From assembly GCA_023259375.1 (NCBI GenBank), contig JAHFQC010000036.1, positions 1-42,056 of the forward strand: DNA of 42,056 bases, written 5' to 3'. Positions 32,788 to 42,056 of this stretch are shown here, piece by piece. Every line of letters begins with the position of its first letter. The stretch's first letter is position 1. The translations under genes were made by a program, and so were the position numbers. Origin of the DNA: Alphaproteobacteria bacterium (GTDB lineage: Bacteria > Pseudomonadota > Alphaproteobacteria > Micropepsales > Micropepsaceae). Under the pieces are notes generated by a model. The model made no database searches. It was not told the origin of the DNA and saw only the letters and a list, made by a program, of their open reading frames with translations.

Positions 32788-34266
32788 TCAGAATGTCAGC
32801 GCCGCCGGAATGTTGGCCGGATTGGGGATCGGCAGATCGGTCAGATCCGGCACCGGAATGAAGGTATTGCGCAGATGCTTGTCGGCGTCCTGGGTCACAT
32901 CCCAGCCGCCGCCGAGGGCGCGATAGAGGCCGACGCCGGACTGCAGCCGCGCCTGCTTGATCTGAACGAGCTGGTCCTGTGCCGAGAACAACGTCTGCTG
33001 CGCCTGCAGCACGGTCAACAGATCGACCACGCCTTCGCGATACTGCAGTTCGGAAATGCGGAACGCTTCCTGCGCGTTCTTGACCTGATCGGCCGTCAGA
33101 CGCTCGGACTCGGAATAGGCCGCGACGCTGCCGATTTGGGTCTCGGTATCGCTGACGGCGTTGAGGACCGCGGAGCGGTAGGACGCGAGCAGTTCATTTT
33201 CACGGCCCTTATAATAGTCGCGCTGCGACGTGAGCTTGCCGCCGTCGAAAATAGCCTGCACGACCGTCGCCCCCAGACTCCACACCAGCGTCTGCGGGTT
33301 GATGAAGCGGTCCCAATCGCTGCTGTGCCAGCCGCCACTAGCATTCAGGGTGACGCCCGGCAGGAACGCCGCGCGCGCCGCGTCGAGGTCGGCATGGGCC
33401 GCCATCAGGCTCGATTCGGCTTGCTTGACGTCGGGACGACGGGTCAGCAGCGTGGCCGGAACGCCCGCCTGCACTGTCGGGGCCTGGAGCCCGTCCAGAT
33501 TGACGGCTTCGATCTTCAGCGTACCCGGCATGCGGCCGAGAAGAATGGCCAGAGCGTTACGCGCTTCGCGCTCCTGCTCTTCCAGCCGCGGGATGGAGGC
33601 TTCTTCGCCGAGCACCTGGGCGGTCTGTTGCGCCAGATCCAGATTCGACAGCACACCGTTCGAAACCTTGGCCTGGGTGATCGCCAGAATGCGCTTGGCG
33701 GCTTCGATATTCCGTCGGGCCACGTCGACCCGCTCGCGCAGCGCCAGCACGGTGAAATAGGAATTGGCGACGTTGGCGTTGGTGGTGATCGCAACCGTGT
33801 CTTGGTTGAACAGCGCCGCGCGGGCGTTTTCCCGTCCCGAACGCATGCCGTTGAAGTTGCGGCCCCAGAGATCGAGTTCGTAACTGGCAACGCCGGCACC
33901 GGCGGTGAATTGGCTGTTCGGTTTGGTGCCATGCTGCCCGCTCTGCGTGACCCCACCGTTCACGGACACCGTCGGAATCAGAGTGGCGATATCGCCGCCG
34001 TACTGAGCCTGCATCTGCTCGACCCGGGCAGCCGCGGTGGCGAGGTCGAGGTTGCCGGTGTGGGCTTCCTCGATGAAGGCAGTCAACTCTTTGGAATTGA
34101 AGCTCTTCCACCAATCCGCCGAAACCTGCTCTTTGGTGTCCGGCACGGGCGCCTGATAGGCCTTCGGCATGTCCTCAGGTTTGACCGTCGGAGGCGGGGT
34201 GGTCGCGCAGGCGCCAAGGACAACGGCTAACACCAGGACGGAAACGCTGTTCGACAGAATTTTCAT
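32788..34266 (-). CDS. outer-membrane efflux lipoprotein (NodT/OprM family)
   Basis: 492 aa. The signal peptide ends at the lipobox VLGAC, followed by ATTPPPTVKPED. Two OEP repeats are visible, with the paired motifs ELTAFIEEAHTGNLDLATAAARVEQ and ESSLMAAHADLDAARAAFLPGVTLNASGG. ASYELDLWGRNFNGMRSGREN is the classic NodT/OprM 'ASWELDLFG' segment. The protein should form the trimeric outer-membrane channel of an RND or MacAB-like exporter. No inner-membrane pump or membrane-fusion gene is adjacent, so it must pair with one encoded elsewhere, or with the upstream region outside this unit. Confidence 0.9.
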   Translation of the reverse strand: MKILSNSVSVLVLAVVLGACATTPPPTVKPEDMPKAYQAPVPDTKEQVSADWWKSFNSKELTAFIEEAHTGNLDLATAAARVEQMQAQYGGDIATLIPTVSVNGGVTQSGQHGTKPNSQFTAGAGVASYELDLWGRNFNGMRSGRENARAALFNQDTVAITTNANVANSYFTVLALRERVDVARRNIEAAKRILAITQAKVSNGVLSNLDLAQQTAQVLGEEASIPRLEEQEREARNALAILLGRMPGTLKIEAVNLDGLQAPTVQAGVPATLLTRRPDVKQAESSLMAAHADLDAARAAFLPGVTLNASGGWHSSDWDRFINPQTLVWSLGATVVQAIFDGGKLTSQRDYYKGRENELLASYRSAVLNAVSDTETQIGSVAAYSESERLTADQVKNAQEAFRISELQYREGVVDLLTVLQAQQTLFSAQDQLVQIKQARLQSGVGLYRALGGGWDVTQDADKHLRNTFIPVPDLTDLPIPNPANIPAALTF

Positions 34267-34552
34267 GATAATCGCTCGCTCAATGGCCCGAAATTCGCCC
34301 TAGGCCGTCAATATGGGTTTCCCCGGCCATTCGACAACAAGTTTCTCTGACCCGCGGCAAACAAGACAATTTTCCTGGCCGCCGCGGAAGCCGCAGAAGG
34401 TCCTCTGAGAGGTACTTCAGATTCGCCCAAGGCCCTACTGCCGCGGGACGGAACTTTAACGTGCCACGACGGTTTTTCAGGCGTTTGTCCAAATGTTCTC
34501 AAGGCTCACCGGGATAATGGCCAAATCATTAAATCCGGGTGCCAAGTGGGGC

Positions 34553-34607
34553 GGGCGGTCGGAACCAACCGGTCTTGGGGACCCCGATGAACCCCGACCG
34601 CCCTTTT
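34553..34607 (+). terminator. strong hairpin with T-run, terminator-like, no gene upstream
   Basis: GGGCGGTCGG (34553-34562) and CCGACCGCCC (34594-34603) pair perfectly over 10 bp and are followed by TTTT. The 31-base loop contains its own GGGG/CCCC pairing. No plus-strand gene ends before it, so it could terminate a small RNA begun near 34480, or sit in a long leader of the DUF486 gene. Confidence 0.45.
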
Positions 34608-34759
34608 CGGACTGTGCCTGCGTGGTGGAGCGCCGATGAAAGCACAGCCTCGACGTCGCTTGGCGAACCGGAAATTGGCAAGCCGTTGCGACGGCGTCTC
34701 GAACCGCGTTGTGCGGTACGGGGACGGATTGTAGGTGCGATGGCGCCGGGGAAAAGAGC

Positions 34760-34780
34760 GTTACACACCGGATTTGTAAC
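34760..34780. promoter_or_regulatory. GTTACA-N9-TGTAAC dyad
   Basis: A perfect 6-bp inverted repeat with nine-base spacing, 107 bases upstream of the DUF486 start. It has the form of a repressor or activator site. The regulator is unknown. Confidence 0.3.
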
Positions 34781-34886
34781 AGGGTGTCTCAACTCGGCGA
34801 CGTTAGCAGTCTCGTGACCAAAAAGGCGACGGTGCGAAGCGGCCCTTCATATGTGGCTGTCGCCAACAAAGAAAGGACGATTGGTA

Positions 34887-35234
34887 ATGCGTTGGCCGTT
34901 TGTTGCGCCTGTGTTGCTTCTGTTGTGTTCGAACGTGTTCATGACCTTCGCCTGGTACGGCCAACTCAAGTTTCCGTCGGCACCGCTATGGCTGATCATT
35001 CCGGTCAGTTGGGGAATCGCGTTCTTCGAATACTGTCTCGCCGTGCCCGCCAACAAGATCGGCTACACGGTTTATTCGGCGGCCCAGCTCAAGACGATGC
35101 AGGAAGTCATTACGCTGTCGGTCTTTGCGGTGTTTTCGACGTTCTATCTCGGCGAAGCGATCAAATGGAATCACATCGTCGCCTTCGCGCTTCTCGCGGC
35201 CGCGGCGTTCTTTGCGTTCCACGAATGGAAATGA
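34887..35234 (+). CDS. DUF486 / small DMT-like membrane protein
   Basis: 115 aa, four hydrophobic helices. GAAAGGA stands nine bases before the ATG at 34887. Family marks of DUF486 are FMTFAWYGQLKF, LIIPVSWGIAFFEYCLAVPANKIGY, and QLKTMQEVITLSVFAVFSTFYLGE, which are highly conserved in this small family of the drug/metabolite transporter superfamily. It may work as a dimer. The substrate is unknown. It converges on the lipoprotein gene with a 23-bp gap. Confidence 0.88.
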   Translation: MRWPFVAPVLLLLCSNVFMTFAWYGQLKFPSAPLWLIIPVSWGIAFFEYCLAVPANKIGYTVYSAAQLKTMQEVITLSVFAVFSTFYLGEAIKWNHIVAFALLAAAAFFAFHEWK

Positions 35235-35257
35235 AAAGCGCGAGGCTGTGATCGCGC

Positions 35258-35704
35258 CTATTCCGCCAGCCACGGATCGTCGGTGAATTCCTTCACCGGC
35301 GACATCGTGATGTGCATCGAGCGCTGCATGCCGAAATAAAACACCAGCTTCATTTGATGGGTGCCCGAGTTCCATTCCATCTGCGGCGCGACTCCACCGG
35401 GCTTGCGGAAAATGTGGCCGTCGAAATCATAGCGGCGTGGCTGAATGCTGCCCCAGTCGTCGTAGACCTGGTTGGCCAGACGCCGGTGCGCCATCGCGCG
35501 CTGCTCGTCGTTCAAGTCGCCGGGTTCCAACAGGTCGGGCGCGCTGACCCTGACGTCGCCTGCAGGCGAAATCTCGAGCCACGCGACAACCATGACAGCG
35601 GACGATTCGAAATGACCAATCCACCGGCCGCTGGGCGGCTGATGAGATTTTGAACAGCCCGCTAGGACAAGTCCGGCAATCAGAAGGATTGCAAACCGGC
35701 GCAT
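35258..35704 (-). CDS. small lipoprotein of unknown function
   Basis: 148 aa with a signal peptide ending in the lipobox LVLAGC. The mature part begins SKSHQPPSGRWIGHFESS and is beta-rich, ending KEFTDDPWLAE. I do not recognise a family. It is divergent from the aminotransferase gene and is probably envelope-anchored. Confidence 0.65.
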   Translation of the reverse strand: MRRFAILLIAGLVLAGCSKSHQPPSGRWIGHFESSAVMVVAWLEISPAGDVRVSAPDLLEPGDLNDEQRAMAHRRLANQVYDDWGSIQPRRYDFDGHIFRKPGGVAPQMEWNSGTHQMKLVFYFGMQRSMHITMSPVKEFTDDPWLAE

Positions 35705-35804
35705 GACCGCTATTCCTCCTACCGCGGATGGTACGCGGCCAAATCTTTAGAAAGCGTAACAACCGTTAATGGTTTTAACGTGCTCTTGCGAACTTGCCGT
35801 GTAG

Positions 35805-37058
<1,254 letters not shown>

Positions 37059-37159
37059 TCGCAAGGCCTCTCAAATCGGCGTGAGCCGACAAAAATGGCG
37101 CAACGGAAACGGGTAGGATCGAGCGTTCAATCGATCGACCCGCTTTCCGGAGCCCCACC

Positions 37160-37660
37160 ATGGAATTCCTCAAGAAGTACGCCACCCCCCTCAGCATCGT
37201 GACCAGCCTCGCAGTGTCCGTCACCGGACTGATGCTGCTGTTCGGCATTCGCGGCGAGATCGGCGAGATTCACGAGTGGATCGGTGTCGCCTTCGTGGCG
37301 GCCATGGTGATGCACATCGTCCGTAACTGGCCGGGCATCAAAAAGATCATGTCGTCCTGGGTCGGCGCCGCCATTGTCGGCGGCGTCGGAGCTGCCCTCG
37401 CCGTTCTCATTGTCATGGCCATGCCCTCGGGCGGCGGCGAGCGTGGCGGCCATGGCGGCGGACCGTGGATGGTGGTTAACCGGGTCGCCGACGCCCCGAT
37501 TTCCGTGTCGGCTCCGGCGCTCGGGCTGACGGCGGATCAGGCGGTGACCAAGCTCAAGGCCGCCGGCGTGCCGGTGGACGGGCCCACGGACTCGCTCACC
37601 CACCTCGCGCGCGACCACGACCAGCAGCTGCCGCGTCTGTTCGGTATTCTGACGCGCTAA
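37160..37660 (+). CDS. DUF4405-like membrane protein with soluble tail
   Basis: 166 aa. Three helices (TPLSIVTSLAVSVTGLMLLFGI, HEWIGVAFVAAMVMHIVRNW, SWVGAAIVGGVGAALAVLIVM) match the DUF4405 pattern, with histidines in HEW and MHIVRNW that could bind heme b. A Gly-rich linker leads to a ~75-residue domain with MVVNRVADAPI, then GLTADQAVTKLKAAGVPVDGP. The tail looks like a small periplasmic or cytoplasmic sensing domain. Its stop shares bases with that of the convergent carbonic-anhydrase-like gene. Confidence 0.75.
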   Translation: MEFLKKYATPLSIVTSLAVSVTGLMLLFGIRGEIGEIHEWIGVAFVAAMVMHIVRNWPGIKKIMSSWVGAAIVGGVGAALAVLIVMAMPSGGGERGGHGGGPWMVVNRVADAPISVSAPALGLTADQAVTKLKAAGVPVDGPTDSLTHLARDHDQQLPRLFGILTR

Positions 37661-38169
37661 ACGGCGATCGCCTCGGCGGTGCCGTCGAGCGCCATGAGAT
37701 AAAACTCGATCCCGAGATCGGGATGTTTCTTGGCAAGCATCGCCTTGAACTCGGCCATGACCTTCTTGTGCTGCTCGGTCTCGGCAGCCTTCTCGGCCGC
37801 GAACTTGTCACCGAAGGCGACCTTGTAGGCGCCGCAGTCGCGGTGATCGAGCACAATCACCTTCTGGATATGGTGCAGGGTCTTGGCGATCTGGACATGG
37901 TCCCAGACCGCCGCATTCGACGACGGAAACTTATCCGACACGCCTGCCAGCGACGCGCCGGCCAGGCTCACCTGATCGTATTCGCCGGTAAAATGCTTGG
38001 CGTCGAAGAACTTCACGGCATCATCGACGAGACGATAGTCCATGCAGGTCAGCACCAGCGCCTCGGCATGTCCGGCCTGCGCCGAGAACGGCACAAGCGC
38101 CAGCCCTGCGGCACCAGCAACGAGCAGACCGAACTGACGGCGATGCAAACAAACCTCGTGGTCGTGCAT
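37657..38169 (-). CDS. Tat-exported beta-carbonic-anhydrase-like protein
   Basis: 170 aa. HRRQFGLLVAGAAGLALVPFSAQA at the N-terminus is a twin-arginine signal, so the folded, metal-loaded protein should go to the periplasm. The mature part keeps the beta-carbonic-anhydrase zinc set: C42 with D44 and R46 in LTCMDYR, and H109 with C112 in LDHRDCGAYK. It is shorter than classical enzymes (~200-220 aa). CO2 hydration is likely, but activity on another substrate cannot be excluded. GGGAGAA precedes the ATG. Confidence 0.82.
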   Translation of the reverse strand: MHDHEVCLHRRQFGLLVAGAAGLALVPFSAQAGHAEALVLTCMDYRLVDDAVKFFDAKHFTGEYDQVSLAGASLAGVSDKFPSSNAAVWDHVQIAKTLHHIQKVIVLDHRDCGAYKVAFGDKFAAEKAAETEQHKKVMAEFKAMLAKKHPDLGIEFYLMALDGTAEAIAV

Positions 38170-38225
38170 GACGTTCTCCCGGTTTGAACCGGCGAGAACA
38201 GTAGAAGGACGTCGTCGCCGAAGGG

Positions 38226-39581
38226 TTACTCCGCCGCTACGGGTTTTCCCTTATAAAGCTGCTTGGTCAGGAAATAGAACACGACCAGCACCGTCGTTCC
38301 GGCGACCGGCACCAAGGCTTCGGTCAAGAGCATCAAGGTTGAGCCGTCCTGCGGCAGCCACGAGGGCGCATGCCAGACATGCGCCTGTCCGTCGAGCCAT
38401 GACAGATACATGATCGGCGCGTTGGCGATGCCGGCCAGGAGATTGTACTTGGTCGCCGCCGCGCCCTTGCCGATCGCCTCCAGCACCACCGCCCCGAAGG
38501 CGGCATAGCAGAAGCCCGCGATCAGCATGTAGAGGCCGACATAGAACATGTACATCGCTTCGGTCCGCGGCGAGAACGCAGTCGCCAGGACCAGCACCGA
38601 CGTGATGATGCTGAACAGATTGAACGCGACCATGCGGTTCATGCGATCGCACACCCAGCCGCCGACGATGCAGCCGACCATGGTGATGACGCCGCCGAGC
38701 ACGCCATTGATCAGTGCCACCGAGTTGGCCGAGGCATGCCAGTCCTGCGCCACCGCACTCCACAACTGGGTCATCGCCGCGGCGCTGATCGGCAGGCACA
38801 TGGCGACGAACGCCAGCAGACCGCGGCGCGACTTCAACAGCACCCACAGATCCTTACCGACGTTGACGAGGCTTTGGCCGAAACTGCCGGCGCGATGATC
38901 CGCGGGCGGCTCATGGACGGAAAACAGCGCGAAGGACGTCAGCAGGCACAACAATCCGGCGGCGCAGGCGCCGATCAGTCCGCCCTCGATATTATGGCTC
39001 ATCCAGGTGGCGGCATCGCTGAACCACACCATGCCGGTATGACGGGTCAGCCACTGGCCGCCCGCGAGGTCTCCGGCCGGGGTCAGGTTCTGCGCCAGCC
39101 ACAGCGCCACGCCGCCGCCGATCGCCGAACCGCCGAGATTGCCCGCCTGGCTCCAGCCGCCGGCCCGGCCCTTTTCGGCCTCGGTGGTGGCATGGGCCAT
39201 GATGCTGTCGGCCGCCAGCGCCGAGAACGCCGACGCCACGCTGATCACGAACACCAGCGTGGTGATCAAGGGCAGATGCGAAGCCGAGGTCGGCACAAAC
39301 CCTGTCGATGCAATCAACAGTCCGGTAACCAGGGCCGAAACGAAATACCAGATCTTGGCCGTCAGGGTGGCGTCGACCAGCGGCCCGCCGATGACCTTGA
39401 ACACCTGGGGCAAGAGCGACCACACGCCGAGGACCGCAATGGCGTCGATCCCGACCCCGGCCGCCGCCAGAAGGAACCCCAGGGTCACGGCCACGAAGCC
39501 GTTGGAAATACCCATCGGCACGAACATCAGAAGGAACATCACCGGGTGAACGGAGCGCTCCGGTATTAGGCGTTCGGTCAC
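38226..39581 (-). CDS. MFS transporter (AmpG/PAT-like)
   Basis: 451 aa from the GTG at 39581 (VTERLIPERSV), with GAGG at a good distance. A longer frame to 39872 is rejected because it has no hydrophobic content or ribosome site. Twelve or so hydrophobic segments are seen. PQVFKVIGGPLVDATLTAKIWY near helix 2-3 resembles the 'FKFLWAPLVD' motif of AmpG and acetyl-CoA transporters. GCIVGGWVCDRMNRM marks the second half. A sugar-peptide, CoA ester or similar substrate is possible. Confidence 0.83.
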   Translation of the reverse strand: MTERLIPERSVHPVMFLLMFVPMGISNGFVAVTLGFLLAAAGVGIDAIAVLGVWSLLPQVFKVIGGPLVDATLTAKIWYFVSALVTGLLIASTGFVPTSASHLPLITTLVFVISVASAFSALAADSIMAHATTEAEKGRAGGWSQAGNLGGSAIGGGVALWLAQNLTPAGDLAGGQWLTRHTGMVWFSDAATWMSHNIEGGLIGACAAGLLCLLTSFALFSVHEPPADHRAGSFGQSLVNVGKDLWVLLKSRRGLLAFVAMCLPISAAAMTQLWSAVAQDWHASANSVALINGVLGGVITMVGCIVGGWVCDRMNRMVAFNLFSIITSVLVLATAFSPRTEAMYMFYVGLYMLIAGFCYAAFGAVVLEAIGKGAAATKYNLLAGIANAPIMYLSWLDGQAHVWHAPSWLPQDGSTLMLLTEALVPVAGTTVLVVFYFLTKQLYKGKPVAAE

Positions 39582-39817
39582 GTCAGACCTCAGGGCTTGG
39601 CTGCGGCGCCAGTATAGAGGGCTGCGGGGTTCCAGGCCTGCGGCAAAGGTGACGGGATAAGTTCCGCAACCCGACCGTGAACCCCTTGCCAAGTCGGGGG
39701 ATTCGGCGCGAGGCTTGGAAGACCAAAACGGGGCGCGTGACGCGGCCCAGTCACCGGGACCAGCGCCCGCCGCGCCCCCCCGGGCCCTATTCCAGCAGGG
39801 TCCGAAGGAGGCCAATA

Positions 39818-41872
39818 ATGTCGAGTGCAAATGGAGGAAAAGGGCCACGCACTGTGGCCCTGGTAGGACCATACGGCTCCGGCAAGACCACGCTGCTCGA
39901 AGCCGTTCTATTCGCCAACGGTACGACGGCCCGCAAGGGTTCGGTCTCGGCCAACAACACGGTGGGCGACGCCAGCCCGGAAGCGCGGGCGCGCCAGATG
40001 AGCGTCGAAATCAACTGCGCCACGACGACCTTCATCGATCAGAGTTTCACCCTCCTCGACTGCCCCGGTTCCATCGAATTTCTGCAGGACAGCCTGTTCA
40101 CGTTTCCCGGCATCGACGCCGCCGTGGTGGTGATCGAGCCTGAACCGGCCAAGGTCCAGATGCTGCGCCCCTATATGAAGCGGCTGGCGGACCTCAAGAT
40201 CCCGCACATGATGTTCGTCAACAAGATCGACAAGGCGACCGGAACCCTCACCGATATCCTCTCCGCTCTGCAGGAGGCCAGCGACACGCCGTTGCTGCTC
40301 CGCCAGATTCCGATCTGGCAGAACGAACAGATCACCGGCTTCATCGATCTCGCGCTTGAACGCGCCTTCGCCTACCGCGACGGCAGGCCTTCGGAGCAGG
40401 TCGACATCGTCGATCCCGACGAGGAGAAGCAGGCCCGCTACACCATGCTGGAAAAGCTCGCCGATTACGACGAGCGCCTGATGGAGGAGCTGCTCACCGA
40501 TATGGAACCGGCGCGCGAGGAAGTGTTCAGCGACCTCCAGCGCGAGTTTTCCGAAGGCCTGTTGGTGCCGGTGTTCCTCGGCTCGGCCGAACGCGGTCAG
40601 GGCATTACGCGTCTGATGAAGGCGTTGCGCCACGACAGCCCCAACGTCTCGGTCGCCGCCAAGCGGCTCGGCATTCCGGAAAGCGCCGACACCTACGTGC
40701 AGGTGATGAAGACGCTGTATTCCGAACGCGGCGGCAAACTATCGATCGCGCGCGTGATGCAGGGCACGCTGAAGGACGGCGCCGTGCTCAAGACCTCCGA
40801 CGGCGAAGAAACCCGCGTCGGCGGCATTGCGCAGATCGTCGGCGCCAATGCGACCAAGATCACCGAAGCCACGGCCGGTGAAACCGTCGCGCTGGCGCGC
40901 CTCGAAGGCATCCCGACCGGCTCGACACTGACCACCGGCAAGGCGCCGGCGAAGAAGGCCGAGCTTGAGGTTCTGACGCCGGTCTACAAGCTGGCGATCC
41001 AGGCCGCCAACCGGGCCGACGAAGTGAAACTGACGGCCGCACTGGCGAAACTGGTCGAAGAAGATCCTTCGCTCCACTTCGCCCAGGATTCCGAACTGCA
41101 CGAAATGGCGCTGGCTGGCCAAGGCGAAATCCACCTGCGCGTGGCGGTGGACAAGCTGATGAGCCGCTATGGCCTCAAGCTCAATACCAAGCCCGCCAGC
41201 GTTCCGTACAAGGAAACCATCCGCAAACCGGTGACAATCCGCGGACGGCACAAGCGGCAGTCGGGCGGTCATGGCCAGTTCGGCGATTGCGTGCTCGAGA
41301 TCAAGCCGCAACCGCGCGGCGCGGGCTTTGCCTTCATCGACGAGATCGTCGGCGGCGTGGTGCCGAAGCAGTTCATCCCGTCGGTGGAAAAGGGCGTGGT
41401 CGCTTACTTGGTCGAAGGTCCGCTCGGGTTCCCAGTGGTCGATTTGTCGGTGACGCTGACGGACGGCTCCTATCACACCGTAGACTCCTCGGACGCGGCG
41501 TTCCAGACCGCGGCCCGCATCGGCATGCAGGAAGGCATGCCCCAGTGCGCGCCGGTGCTCTTGGAGCCGATCATGAAAGTGCGCATCCACGTGCCCAACG
41601 AAACCACCTCGAAGATCAACGCGGTGGTGTCGGGACGGCGCGGCCAGCTGCTCGGCTACGATGCGCGCGAAGGCTGGAAGGGCTGGGACACGGTGGTGGC
41701 CGAGATGCCGCGCAACGAGATCTCGAACCTCATTATCGAGCTTCGCTCGTTGACCCAAGGCGTCGGCACGTTCGACGTCGAGTTCGACCATTTGCAGGAA
41801 CTTTCCGGCAAGGTCGCCGACCAGATCGTCGCCGACCGCAAGAAAGCCAAGGAAGACGCCAAGGCAGGTTAA
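39818..41872 (+). CDS. EF-G-like translational GTPase (paralogue, EF-G2 type)
   Basis: 684 aa from the ATG at 39818, preceded by GAAGGAGG. P-loop GPYGSGKT at 17-24, NKIDKATG as the guanine-specificity motif, then EF-G domains II to V with the usual LAGQGEIHLRVAVDKL and GHGQFGDCVLEIKP segments. Two key GTPase positions differ from canonical EF-G. The switch I ERGIT-type motif is replaced by RARQMSVEIN, and G3 reads DCPGS (S85) where EF-G has DTPGH, so the catalytic histidine is missing. This fits the EF-G-like paralogues, not the essential FusA. An intrinsic terminator follows. No ribosomal genes are nearby. Confidence 0.88.
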   Translation: MSSANGGKGPRTVALVGPYGSGKTTLLEAVLFANGTTARKGSVSANNTVGDASPEARARQMSVEINCATTTFIDQSFTLLDCPGSIEFLQDSLFTFPGIDAAVVVIEPEPAKVQMLRPYMKRLADLKIPHMMFVNKIDKATGTLTDILSALQEASDTPLLLRQIPIWQNEQITGFIDLALERAFAYRDGRPSEQVDIVDPDEEKQARYTMLEKLADYDERLMEELLTDMEPAREEVFSDLQREFSEGLLVPVFLGSAERGQGITRLMKALRHDSPNVSVAAKRLGIPESADTYVQVMKTLYSERGGKLSIARVMQGTLKDGAVLKTSDGEETRVGGIAQIVGANATKITEATAGETVALARLEGIPTGSTLTTGKAPAKKAELEVLTPVYKLAIQAANRADEVKLTAALAKLVEEDPSLHFAQDSELHEMALAGQGEIHLRVAVDKLMSRYGLKLNTKPASVPYKETIRKPVTIRGRHKRQSGGHGQFGDCVLEIKPQPRGAGFAFIDEIVGGVVPKQFIPSVEKGVVAYLVEGPLGFPVVDLSVTLTDGSYHTVDSSDAAFQTAARIGMQEGMPQCAPVLLEPIMKVRIHVPNETTSKINAVVSGRRGQLLGYDAREGWKGWDTVVAEMPRNEISNLIIELRSLTQGVGTFDVEFDHLQELSGKVADQIVADRKKAKEDAKAG

Positions 41873-41899
41873 TTCGCCGACAGCGATGATTGAAGACTG

Positions 41900-41930
41900 G
41901 CGGACGGGGCAACCCGTCCGCTATTTTTTG
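41900..41930 (+). terminator. intrinsic terminator of the EF-G-like gene
   Basis: GCGGACGGG and CCCGTCCGC pair over 9 bp around the tetraloop GCAA, followed by TATTTTTTG. It begins 28 bases after the stop codon. Confidence 0.9.
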
Positions 41931-41953
41931 TGCCATTGCCACTAAGGGCCATC

Positions 41954-42056
41954 GTGCTGAACCGTTTCTTCCCCCGCATCGAACTCACCGTGCTGGCCGT
42001 CTGGATTGCGGCGGCGGCGGCGGTGTGGGGCTTCCTCGGCATCGCCGACGAGATGC
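41954..42056 (+). CDS. membrane protein, N-terminal fragment (PAP2-phosphatase-like)
   Basis: A GTG at 41954 with AAGGG upstream opens a frame that runs off the window. The 34 residues seen include RIELTVLAVWIAAAAAVWGFLGIADEM, a single hydrophobic helix followed by acidic residues. This resembles the start of phosphatidic-acid-phosphatase (PAP2) family proteins, but too little is visible to be sure. Confidence 0.5.
   Translation, partial: MLNRFFPRIELTVLAVWIAAAAAVWGFLGIADEM

Larger units (their letters stand above)
34267..34886. other. 620-bp gene-free region with structured elements
   Basis: It lies between the divergent efflux and DUF486 genes. Short open frames on both strands (for example 34539-34817 plus) have no ribosome site or family resemblance. 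It holds an imperfect hairpin at 34396-34418, a GGAAC element at ~34450 with a near-match to the alphaproteobacterial EcfG -10 after 16 bases, the strong hairpin at 34553-34607 and the dyad at 34760-34780. Confidence 0.5.

Noticed and set aside
32764..34230. A 488-residue plus-strand frame
   Set aside because: Shadow of the outer-membrane efflux gene, which has a lipobox, family motifs and a matching terminator on the minus strand.
34539..34817. A 92-residue plus-strand frame in the long gene-free stretch
   Set aside because: No ribosome site, no family resemblance, and it overlaps the hairpin at 34553-34607.
39582..39872. N-terminal extension of the MFS gene
   Set aside because: The added ~97 residues are Arg/Gly/Pro-rich with no helix; the GTG at 39581 has a ribosome site and starts the normal MFS N-terminus.

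Overview
This 42 kb window has high G+C and densely packed genes, and it looks like an alphaproteobacterial chromosome, most likely of the order Hyphomicrobiales (Rhizobiales). The main pointers are a FixL-type PAS/heme kinase, a PAS chemoreceptor with a Trp-x-x-Phe tail, an Mla-type lipid transporter, NodT-family efflux, and palindromic repeats of the kind scattered through rhizobial-type genomes. The genus cannot be fixed from sequence reading alone. I saw no prophage, insertion sequence, CRISPR array or integrase, so this reads as core and near-core chromosome with a few accessory islands.

Layout. 1-2631: the end of an EamA transporter, a soluble PAS chemoreceptor and an Rnk-like protein. 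2708-7241 (minus strand): a tightly coupled five-gene operon with a lysine-2,3-aminomutase-like radical SAM enzyme, two different ATP-grasp ligases, a cysteine-cluster protein and a conserved protein of unknown function. This is the best candidate here for an undescribed pathway, probably a beta-amino-acid peptide or conjugate. 7523-10482: three genes for lipid-linked sugar transfer to lipid A or another envelope glycan. 10541-12616: a membrane protein, tRNA-Ser(GGA), an EF-hand lipoprotein and a small zinc-ribbon-like protein. 12677-14803: an exported GH62 arabinofuranosidase-like enzyme with an exported esterase. 15122-17091: a DMT exporter with a very His-rich tail and a membrane protein.

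17240-23260 (minus strand): a six-gene MoxR/DUF58/DUF4129/DUF4350/SpoIIM/RDD operon. 23536-27533: two tandem FixL-like histidine kinases, one with the heme-site residues and one with five PAS domains and no heme histidine. 27503-29249: a metallophosphatase that appears to start at CTG, and a diacylglycerol-kinase-like lipid kinase. 29246-32610 (minus strand): the Mla/MCE lipid transporter with its auxiliary lipoprotein. 32788-34266 (minus strand): an outer-membrane efflux lipoprotein followed by a clear terminator. 34267-34886: a long non-coding stretch with a strong hairpin and a dyad. 34887-39581: a DUF486 protein, a lipoprotein, an aspartate-type aminotransferase, a DUF4405-like protein, a Tat-exported beta-carbonic-anhydrase-like protein and an MFS transporter. 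39818-42056: an EF-G paralogue with an altered GTPase motif, a terminator, and the start of a membrane protein.

Several convergent pairs share or overlap stop codons, and many operon junctions are ATGA or GTGA overlaps, so translational coupling is common here. All functional calls come from motif recognition and recall of protein families. No database search was possible.
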